Source of the DNA: Hemicordylus capensis
Taxonomy: Eukaryota; Chordata; Lepidosauria; Squamata; Cordylidae
Direction: 5' to 3'
DNA length: 64,000 nucleotides
Assembly: GCF_027244095.1 (NCBI RefSeq)
Contig: NC_069670.1
Span: 18,651,820 to 18,715,819, forward strand
Under the pieces are notes generated by a model that saw only the letters and a list, made by a program, of their open reading frames with translations, was not told the origin of the DNA and ran no database searches. The position numbers were made by a program, and so were the translations under genes. This document shows, piece after piece, positions 56,901 to 64,000 of the stretch. The number at the start of each line of letters is the position of its first letter. Within the stretch, counting starts at the first letter, position 1.

Positions 56901-59900
56901 GAAATTGTTTCCAGCCATAGTCGAGGACCAGATCTTCCACCTGTCTGTCTACGGTAGGTGCCCGTTTTGAAACCGAGATGGCAATAATAGACTGTCACTC
57001 TGAGCGCCACATACCTTTAATCCAAGTACCTCTTTTCTATGGAGAATCCACTGCTGGAGCTCTCTCTCCTGCATACTTAGAGTGTTTTTCCTTTCTGACC
57101 CTGACACTGATGGGCCATTGTGGCTGGGGATGATGGGAGTAGTCACCCAACAACCTCTGGAGACCCAAGGTGGGGAACTCCAGTCCTATACGAATATGAC
57201 GAATATTTATATCCCGCTTTTCAACCAAAGTTCCCAAGGCGGTTCACATTTATATATACAAATAAATGGATGCAATGGCTCCCTGTCCCCAAAGGGCTCA
57301 CAAACTAAAAAAGAAACTTAAGGTAGACACCAGCAACAGCCACTGGAGGGATGCTGTGCTGGGGATGGAGAGGGCCAGTTGCTCTCCCCCTGCTCAATAA
57401 AGAGAATCGCCACGAAAACGTAGACTCATAGAAGCGGTTTATACGTGCATGCAAAACTGGGCTAAGGAAGCCCAGCCCAGTTTGGCACGTCCATGTGTAC
57501 CACTGAGACGGGGCCTGGTTGGGGATTGGGCAAACCCACCTATGGAGCCATCTTCCAAAACGGTTAGGAGAGCGAGCGTGATCCTCACCCCTTTTAACCG
57601 ATCGTCTGCCAGCCCCGGCGGGGCTCCCAGCCGGCTTTGGCGAGGAGCAATCCCCACAATGCACCGCACACTCTTGTGGTGCATTATGAGAGCTCCGGGG
57701 TGGGGCAACACGGGGCGATTTGTACAGCATCCTGACCCTCAGAGCTACCGGCAGCAGCTGGTAATCGTCTGGGCACGGCCAAAGGACAGGACTGCGGGGA
57801 GGTAAGCTTTTCAAGGCTTCCTCCCCGCTAGCCCTCTTGCCTTTTCTCATTGCTTGTGAGAAAGGGCTCTTCGTGTGCAACCTGCATTATAGACTCTTAG
57901 CGTGCAACATGCATTAAGTCTTGTCCTGATTTCCTGGCCCGGGAAACAGAATGCATTCTAGGAAAGTGTCCTTCTTGGTGCTGACAGTTTGTGCTGGTCG
58001 GAGTTCACCCCATAATTCTTTCCCCACTTCTCCTTTTGACACCCAGAACCTGTTTCGACTCCCCGGATACAGAGTCAGCTGGTATCCAGCACTTCCAAGT
58101 GGTGCAACGTGACTCTACAGTGTCTGACACCTGGGAAGGGGCAGGTGAATGTCACCTGGAGGAAAGGAAACCCAATCCGAGACCTCAGCAGAGCCGACAG
58201 ATACCAGGTCTCTCCGGACGGCAGGACCCTCCGGCTCTCGCTGCTGCCCGCCTCTCTGAACACCACCTATTCCTGCATGGCCAGCAATCCCATCGAGCAT
58301 AAGATTGTGTCCTTCGATCTGCAGAGGATCTGCCAGAGTGGAGGTGGGGGAGAGGGGTGACCCCAGTTTCTTCCTCATTCATTTCCCAGGGGAAGTCTTG
58401 CTTTGGGGCTGCAGTTGGGGTGGTCTCCTCACAACTTCTCTACATTATGTTGGGAGAATTGCTTGTCTGTGCTTTAAAATCAGGATAAAGGAGGCTTTCA
58501 AGCCACTTAGCCAGATTCCCTAACTTCATGTACAGTGGTCTTTTAAAGAAGGCACTGACCTAATAGACCATTGCAAAACATAGTGGATGCCATTTCTTTC
58601 TGTAGGGTCGACGTCAAATGAGCACCTTGGTCCAAATCATCTTCTGCAGGAAGATTTCTTCAAAAATTAGAAGACTTAAAGCTTGCTTAATATTTGGTCG
58701 GGAGAGAATCTGCTTCCCCAAATTTCCCTCTGCAGATTTGGATATGGAGTTTTCAGCCAATATTTGATATCAAGATTGGATAATACCCAGCACTAATATG
58801 TGATATCAGTATTGGCTAACACCCAGTGCTAACTTATTTCATTATTCATTGGGCTGGATGAGGGATAACAGACTGAAGCTGAATCCAAACAAGACAAGGG
58901 TACTGTCTATAGGCGGTCGGGATCCGAGAGATTGTTTAGATCTGCCTGTTCTGGATGGGGTTACACTCCCACTAAAAGATCAGGTTCGTAGTCTAGGAGT
59001 GCTCCTGGATCCCAAACTCTTCTTGGTGTCTCAGGTTGAGGCTGTGGCCAGGAGTGCTTTTTCTTGGAGACTAGTGACCTTAAAATGATGGTACATATGC
59101 TGGTAACCTCTAGGCTTGACTACTGTAATGCACTCTACATGGGGCTGCCTTTGTACGTAGTTTAGAAACTACAATTGGTACAGAATGCAGCAGCCAGACT
59201 GGTCTCTGGGTTTACCCAAGGGACCATATAACACCAATTCTAAAAGAACAGCACTGGCTGCCAATATGTTTCCAAACAAAATACGAAGTGCTAGTTATTA
59301 CCAATAAAGCCCTTAACGGCTTGGGTCCAGGGTATTTAAGAGAGCGCCTTCTCTGTCGAGAACCCTGTCTTCTATTAAGATCATCCGGAGAGATCCAGTT
59401 ACAGTTGCCACAAACCCATTTGGTGGTGACTCGGGACAGGGTCTTTTCTGTGGCTGCCCTGGGGCTTTGGAATGCTCTTCCTGCTGAAATAAGAGCATCT
59501 CCTTCTCTGTTTGCTTTCAGGAAGACCCTGAAGATGTACCTGTTTTCCCAGGCCTTCAACTGAGAGTCAATTTTTTTAAAATTTTAATGTGTTATTAATG
59601 TGTTTTTATCTATTATGATTTTATCTTTTTATGAATGTTTAAATGTGTTATGTTCTATGTTTTTAAATCTGTACACCGCCTAAAGATTTTTATACTAGGC
59701 GGTATATACATTCAATTAATTATTATCATTATAATTAGTTCTCTTAGCCAGCCACAGCCATGCGTGGGGATGTGGCAAGGGCTATGCGTGCCGGCGGAGG
59801 AGGTGCCTGATTGGCTGGGTGCCGGTTGGCCGCTGGCAATGGCTGCTGTGAGGAGGAGGCAAGAGTGGCAGCGGCAGGCCTTCTCCTCCCACCGGCACGG

Positions 59901-62450
59901 CTTCGCCCACCGGCACAGCTCCACCAGTCGGCCGCCTCCTCCTGCCGGCACCGCTCCACCAGCAGGTGTGGCTCCACCAGCCGCCATGGTTGTTTTCTCC
60001 CCACCCCCATCACTCATCCCCCGGCAGCTGCTCACAAACTCTCGCGAGAGCTGCCACACATGGGATTAGCAACGGGTACATTTAAGAGAATTATATATAT
60101 AAAGAAGATAGTATCTGAGATACATTTGGTAGTTAGTAACAGTTCACACAATTATAATTCGGGTGGACACCATGGGAGAAGAGCTGGTCTTGGAGCAGCA
60201 AGCATAAACTGTCCCCTTTGCTAAGCAAGAGGCACCCTGACTTACATTTGAATGGGAGAGTACATGGGTGAAACACTGCAATATATTACCCTTAAGGGAT
60301 GGGGCCACTCTGAGAAGAGCACCTGGACGCTTGCATGCAGAAGGTTCCAAGTTCCCTCCCTGGCAGCATCTCCAGGTAGGGCTTAGAGAGACTCCTGCCT
60401 GCAACCTTGCAGAAGCCGCTGCCAGTCTGTGAAGACAATACTGAGCCAGACAGACCAATGGTCTGACTCAGTATACGGCAGCTTCCTATGTTCCTAGTCT
60501 GGGAGCTGAATACGCTCCTGTTGGGGCTGTGTGCAAAGGAGACAGCAAAGTTGGAGTGGGAGGAAGTGGTCTTCTGAGAGAGAGGAGCTGGGTTGGGTGG
60601 CAGTTCCTCCTACCTCAGTGCTGAGTACTAGAGCTAGGTAGGACAGCAGCCTCCAGCCCTGCTCCTCTCTCCCAGCCAATTACTTCCTCCACCTCCAACC
60701 TTGCTGTTTTCTCACACGCAGTTACTAAACAGGAGCATGCAAAGCTCCCGAATTCGGTTGGACGCTTGTCCTACCCTAATTTTGATTGTGTGCATAGCCT
60801 TAGTATTTCCTAACAGATGTGCAATGGTATTTAATATAGGAGCATTACCCTGTTTGAGTTTACAGCCTAACACAATGATTGTAGCGTGGTCCTTTTTAGA
60901 GGTTACCAAAACAAAACAAAAAACCCAAATACAGAAAGGATTGTGCAGGAATCTGGGGGTGCCATCTTGCTTCCAGTGCATGAAGCAAGCCATCCATGTT
61001 TCCTGCAGATCTGGGGTTTGGTTTAGAGAATCTTGGGCTTAATGTGCTAACATATCTGGCCTCTGTGTCCAGCTGGGCCTAATATTGTGCTCTGTTTCCC
61101 CATGCCAACAGCAGATGCCTCCTTCTCCAAGTCTGGCTATGTTGTTCTGACCTTCGTCCTCTTAGTGCTGAGTCTCGGGGCTGCATTTTGGTGCTGGCGA
61201 ATCAACAATGAGAAGTCAGCGGAGGCAGGTGAGCCAAAGGCCGTGTCCTACAATGTTCCGGTCTTTCCTCGAGACCGGGATGATGTCATACAGAATGCTT
61301 ATGCTGCGTTGTATCAAGACTACCCACAATTCCCAGGGGTTCAGAGGCTGAATGCTGTGGCAATCTTTCAAATACCTGAAGGGTATTTGCAGAAAGAGGT
61401 GCCAACTTGTTCTCTGTTGCCCCCGAGGGCAACCAAGGGGCTGAAATGGAAAGGAGGCAGGTTTGGGCTAGATACGATGAAAGATTTCCTGGCTGTAAGA
61501 ACGGTTTGGCAGTGAAAGTGGCTGGTTGAGGTTTCCAAGCAGAGGCCAGACAGTCACATGTCAGAGATGCTACAGAGGTTTTCAGCACTAAGTGGGGGAG
61601 GGGGGTCAGACTAGAAGACCTCCAAGATCCCTTCCAATTATATGATTCTCTCTCTTGATACAGAAAAAATGTTGCAGATTTAAGCTTTTTACCCATCACT
61701 TTGTGCCCCCACCAAGAAAAGCTTCACCTGATGAATTTTCAGGCCTGCTGTGAGACACACAGGAGCAACCTGAATAGACCTTTAAGTTGTAATGCCTTTC
61801 CCCATCTCTCTTCTCTCCCTAGCTACCATCCCAACCGTCCAAGTGGAGGAAAGTCCTTCCGACCCCCAGTATGCCGAGATCCTTCGGAGGAGCCCCCCAG
61901 AAGGTAACAATAAGGTGAGACTGTCCTGAGGCCTTCCCACTGGGCCTCTGCTCTGCCTGGTGGAAGGCACTGCTGGTCTCAGCCAGGCACAAGTTTGCCT
62001 TCTCAGCTAGGCACAAGTTTGGTAGAGTCTCACTAGAAATACATATTTGAGAGATAAGTCCTTTCCCCATCTATGAATATGACTATCAGAAGAGCTGGAT
62101 CAGACCGAGGTAGGTCCCTCTGTTCCTGCATCCTCCTTCCAGCAGCGGTCAGTCATATTTCCCCAGGAAGCCCATTAGCAGGGGAGGAAGGCACGGTAGA
62201 TGGCTCTGCCAAAAGTATGGCTCCAGTTCAGATTCTGGGAGGGGAAAGGCATCTTTAGATTCCAAGCTGATGGCTTCCCAACTCTTTCCATCATGACCCC
62301 TCTTTTTTCTGCTTGCTTCTATGTGCTTAGTCCCTCGGTCTCCAGGAAAATAATGCTGAGAAAAGCCCCCAGAAAGAACGGCTCGTCACAACCATTTACG
62401 ACCAGATCCGAAGGACCCCAGACAACAACTCCTCTGAAGACGTCACATAG
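44905..62450 (+). CDS. Gene E: ITSM-bearing SLAM-family receptor
   Basis: Six coding exons: 44905-44980 (signal peptide, [20 protein letters not shown]...), 56615-56953 (IgV), 58047-58343 (IgC2), 61112-61228 (membrane), 61823-61914 and 62331-62450 (tail). All GT-AG; the first four junctions are phase 1, the last phase 0; 346 residues. IgV (26-138) lacks a cysteine pair and reads DSGVF for DSGVY. IgC2 (139-237) has the four cysteines (KWC, LQC, YSC, RIC). Membrane 247-266, no inner glutamine. Tail: Tyr293 in DPQYAEI, and Tyr330 in TIYDQI, a canonical ITSM (TxYxxI) that binds SAP/EAT-2 type SH2 adaptors in this family. SLAMF1, CD84, LY9, SLAMF6 and CD244 have such tails; which one this matches is unresolved. 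Exon 1 is the least certain, as it is 11.6 kb away and rests on frame, donor and signal-like sequence. Confidence 0.86.
45000..46360. other. Gene E intron 1, left part
   Basis: No recognised repeat or exon. (GT) runs near 45390 and 45780. Confidence 0.35.
46364..46925 (+). mobile_element. CR1 LINE 3' end
   Basis: gtagaactggaaaaggtgca, gatgatcaggggcctagagc, then the frame [20 protein letters not shown] and the 3' end aacaggatgctggactagat. It stops just short of the usual CR1 terminus. Confidence 0.85.
46926..47640 (-). mobile_element. CR1 reverse transcriptase part, opposite strand
   Basis: The minus frame 46913-47569 reads [30 protein letters not shown], then [11 protein letters not shown] and [10 protein letters not shown]. 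It ends at the point ([15 protein letters not shown]) where the neighbouring + copy begins, so the two make an inverted pair. Confidence 0.88.
47641..48589. other. No gene recognised
   Basis: Gene E intron 1. No repeat match in the window and no exon. Confidence 0.35.
48590..49600 (-). mobile_element. Nested S2 / composite SINE / T7
   Basis: Outer layer: S2 in minus sense at about 48590-48717 and 49480-49595. Middle: 5S-headed composite SINE, minus, at 48718-48744 and 49200-49470. Inner: a GC-rich T7 element at 48745-49199, with ends gattctcacgattgc and gattgtgagactcgcc and near-matching flanks atgctgag / ttactgag. The order of insertion is outer to inner. Confidence 0.7.
49601..50470. other. 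No gene recognised
   Basis: Gene E intron 1. Runs of G at 49771 and C at 50106; nothing else placed. Confidence 0.35.
50479..50683. mobile_element. hAT-type miniature element with 8-base duplication
   Basis: Ends tagggatgtacacaaa and tttgtgcacctcccta; perfect target duplication ctggatgc at 50471-50478 and 50684-50691. The interior is rich in (a)attcga(t) words. 205 bases, no coding capacity. Confidence 0.9.
51185..51500 (+). mobile_element. CR1 LINE 3' end
   Basis: ggaccaaaggaagtatttct, actcactgccacaaaatgtg, tttaaaagggggttggacaa, and the end cagcagggctccttttatgt. Confidence 0.85.
51642..51901 (+). mobile_element. Repeat family T3, type copy
   Basis: 260 bases bounded by a perfect 9-base inverted repeat ctttcccag / ctgggaaag. 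Interior: caggctttactgtgggtttt, aaagttgccccccaaa, ttaccctggatataaatcag, gcttgcagggactttggg, aaagccgggtgtg. At least six other copies in this window. Confidence 0.65.
51902..53330. other. Gene E intron 1, mixed spacer
   Basis: Mostly unassigned. A (GGAT)n(ACAG)n tract lies at 52410-52450. About 52735-52860 (AATA-rich) resembles the end of a LINE in minus sense. Confidence 0.4.
53331..53790 (-). mobile_element. 5S-headed composite SINE split by a hAT element
   Basis: gaacatcggaagctgccata at the left and ggggacaagttattgttgct at the right. The palindromic element at 53397-53532 sits in the gtctacac site of the SINE. Confidence 0.85.
53397..53532. mobile_element. Palindromic hAT-type miniature element
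   Basis: 136 bases; ends cagtgattctgaaac / gtctgagaatcactg; arms of about 58 bases are nearly exact complements. Perfect target duplication gtctacac at 53389-53396 and 53533-53540. Confidence 0.93.
54206..54348. mobile_element. Palindromic miniature element, older copy
   Basis: aagggttccaatgttgggtt ... caaggttgggaaccccc, with cttcaactcccgccattc core. Diverged. Confidence 0.65.
54460..56215 (+). mobile_element. Composite SINE holding S2 holding L1
   Basis: Outer: 5S-headed SINE, + sense, at 54460-54685 and 56152-56215. Middle: S2, minus sense, at 54690-54907 and 56107-56151. Inner: L1-like element at 54908-56106. Each layer resumes after the next. Confidence 0.8.
54908..56106 (+). mobile_element. 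L1-type LINE 3' end with 15-base duplication
   Basis: AT-rich, 1.2 kb, bounded by a perfect target duplication aagagaatcacaact (54893-54907 and 56107-56121). The left part has a decayed frame with tryptophan-rich words (WGDVPWGG) like the end of L1 ORF2; the right end is aaaatcaataaaaatt then a G run. 5'-truncated. Confidence 0.7.
57107..57415 (-). mobile_element. Half palindromic element and S2 repeat
   Basis: 57107-57180 is one arm of the palindromic family (ccattgtggctggggatgat, ctctggagacccaaggtg). 57184-57415 is S2 in minus sense (atatttatatcccgcttttc ... ccagttgctctccccctgc). Gene E intron 2. Confidence 0.7.
57420..57905 (+). repeat. Repeat family T7 copy (GC-rich)
   Basis: Facing words caaaactgggctaagg and cagcccagtttgg at the left, gttaggagagcgagcg, cacaatgcaccgcacac, ggtaatcgtctggg. 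Reverse copy at 16850-17250. Gene E intron 2. Confidence 0.55.
58830..59730 (+). mobile_element. L2-type LINE 3' part
   Basis: Gene E intron 3. Frames read [38 protein letters not shown], then [26 protein letters not shown] and [11 protein letters not shown]. It ends with caccgcctaaagatttttat and actaggcggtatat. Confidence 0.85.
59745..60060. repeat. GC-rich segment, possibly a repeat
   Basis: CpG-rich with cagccacagccatgcgtggg near the left and ctctcgcgagagctgccaca near the right, a partial inverted pair. Not seen elsewhere in the window, so it could instead be single-copy. Gene E intron 3. Confidence 0.35.
60172..60499 (+). mobile_element. 5S-headed composite SINE
   Basis: gagaagagctggtcttgg ... 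tgctaagcaagaggcaccc ... aatgggagagtacatgg ... ggcagcttcctatgttccta. Complete. Gene E intron 3. Confidence 0.75.
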
Positions 62451-63371
62451 GTCCTGGTAAGGACGGCCAAAGTTGGAAAAGGCTCGAGTGAGGCAGATGG
62501 TTCTAGCCTATCACACTTGGGTTAAAGCATCCAATGGAGGAGCAGTGTTCACATCCACCTAGGCTTGACCCATAAATCAAGATCTTTTCCATACTCTGTT
62601 CAAAATGGGGCCTTTCCTGTGATATCTCCTGGGTTATTTGGCAAGACAGAGCAGAGTTTGCTATCAAGGGAGGAAAGCTGGACTTGCGGTAGCAGACATG
62701 ATTATCCCCTTTGTTAAGCAGGGTCCACCCTGGTTTGCATTTGAATGGGATACTACATGTGTAAGATATTCCCCTTAGGAAATTGGGTTGCTCTGGGAAG
62801 AGCATCTGCATGCTTGCATGCTGAAGGTCCCAAGTTCCCTCGCTGGCAGCATCTCCAAGATAGGGCTGAGAGAGACTCCTGCCTGTAAGCTTGGAGAAGC
62901 CATTGCCAGTGTGTAGGCAATACTGAGTTAGATGGACCAATGGTCTGACTAGCAGCTTCCTACATTCCTGCCAATATATTAATGATGTCTAAGCAGGCTT
63001 GTTGGCCCAAATTGTCCTTTTTGAGAAATTCACTAACGCATCTCAAACCATGCTTGACCTGCCTAGAAATTCCTGTAGACGTTTGCCTCATGGCTCTTTT
63101 GAGTTTCTAGAAAGTCTGTCATGGGTGTAGAGACACTGGCTGACATCCAGAACAATGGGGTGCATGCTGAATGAGCACATTTGTGCTAGGGCAAGATGTT
63201 AGCTTACTTGCGCACACGTTCACACACACAAGAGCATTTTGCATTTTCTCCTGCAAGAGCTCCAATGCTAGATGCCACCTTCTGTGAACTAGCTCCAAGA
63301 CTATGTTCAGAGACTGTTCAGCACTGATGCCAACAACTGCGTTAACAACACTGATTCTGTTTCCCCAACAG
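62451..63371 (+). other. Possible intron in the gene E 3' untranslated region
   Basis: A donor-like gtcctg|gtaagg lies six bases after the stop (GT at 62457) and an acceptor-like ttccccaacag ends at 63371. If spliced, the last exon would be 63372 to about 63985. The stop is near enough to the junction not to trigger decay. Without splicing this is plain untranslated DNA. Confidence 0.35.
62669..62968 (+). mobile_element. 5S-headed composite SINE
   Basis: gaaagctggacttgcggtag ... tgttaagcagggtccaccct ... aatgggatactacatg ... gcagcttcctacattcc. Lies between the stop codon of E and the candidate last exon. Confidence 0.75.
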
Positions 63372-63958
63372 GAACCAGCAAGAGGAACTTTGTCAAAGAT
63401 TGCCACTGCAGGGGCCTAGGACAAATTAACGTGCTACGCATCGCTTGGGACACTCCAAGCCAGCCCTTTTGGCACAGAGAGAGAGAGAAAGAGAAAACCC
63501 TCTATGCTCAGACAAAATTCTCTCTCCCCTTTTCATTATTTTCCCTGCTGGAAGCCCTTGCTCCAAGATGGCAAAGGATCTCTCACCACAGCTGACTTGA
63601 ACCCTAGAAGGGCATACAAGACGAGGATTTACAGACCATGGAGCAAACTGTTCTCCAGCCTATGACACAAGCACAACAGAGTTCACTGCTGCCTCAAAAG
63701 AGGGGGAAGCGGAGAGTGGAGTTTTGATCTATCCATATAGAGCCCTGGGAGGGGGGGCTGACTGGAGAAGACTGGCAGGTTTCCTGCTGCCCCCCTGCAG
63801 AATTAGAACCCCGTTTGATCAGTCTATGAACGATCCACTTGAAGAGAACCATTGCGATGACGTGCCATCATGGGACTATGTCCATTGAGAGGGTAACTCA
63901 AGTTTCTAATTGTGTTTCACAATCTCATTTGGGTTGCAAAGTGGGCTAGAAATTTAAA

Positions 63959-63964
63959 AATAAA
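63959..63964 (+). terminator. Poly(A) signal AATAAA, gene E
   Basis: Canonical AATAAA 1.5 kb after the stop codon; the cleavage site would fall at or just after the window edge (63975-64000). Confidence 0.55.
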
Positions 63965-64000
63965 TCGTCAAACTTACTTACAAACGTATGGGAAAGAGAG

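Overview
The window looks like lizard-type (squamate) nuclear DNA. Its repeats are a Sauria-type SINE with a tRNA head, 5S rRNA-headed SINEs, CR1, L2 and L1 LINEs and hAT-type miniature elements. Genes have short exons, GT-AG introns and long repeat-filled spacers. Species cannot be named from this.

The host genes form one immune-receptor cluster. Five genes of the CD2/SLAM (signalling lymphocytic activation molecule) family lie head to tail on the + strand: A (7184-12126), B (18198-22634), C (27329-29760), D (34088-36834) and E (44905-62450). A decayed V-domain exon of a further copy lies at 39379-39560. All five share one plan: a signal-peptide exon, an IgV exon without the usual cysteine pair, an IgC2 exon with four cysteines, then a transmembrane exon. 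The junctions between these exons are all phase 1. A-D end 5 to 14 residues after the membrane, have no tyrosine motif, and share a glutamine inside the membrane segment. E alone has a long tail over two more exons, with one canonical ITSM (TIYDQI) and a second YxxI motif. So the cluster holds one receptor able to bind SH2 adaptors and four short-tailed relatives that may be its ligands or co-receptors. That pairing is inference.

C and D come from a recent segmental duplication that took promoter, introns, 3' flank and an old LINE with it. Later insertions separate the two copies (a composite SINE beside C, a TA-flanked TIR element beside D), so they are true paralogues and not one locus assembled twice. 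Hand counts suggest the V domains of C and D have changed faster at protein level than at silent sites. The first exons of A-D are preceded by a shared block with ETS-like GGAAGT and GAGGAA cores and a RUNX-like TGTGGT.

Layout: 1-7.0 kb repeats and unassigned DNA; 7.0-12.1 gene A; 12.1-17.9 CR1, miniature elements and SINEs; 18.0-22.6 gene B; 22.6-27.1 repeats plus the 5' flank of C; 27.2-29.8 gene C; 29.8-33.9 LINE and SINEs; 33.9-36.8 gene D; 36.8-40.5 LINE with a TIR element, then the broken duplicate; 40.5-44.9 mostly unassigned with a Sauria SINE; 44.9-62.5 gene E, most of it an 11.6 kb first intron packed with nested repeats; 62.5-64.0 the 3' untranslated region of E. Borders of repeats are by eye, accurate to a few tens of bases unless a target-site duplication is quoted.
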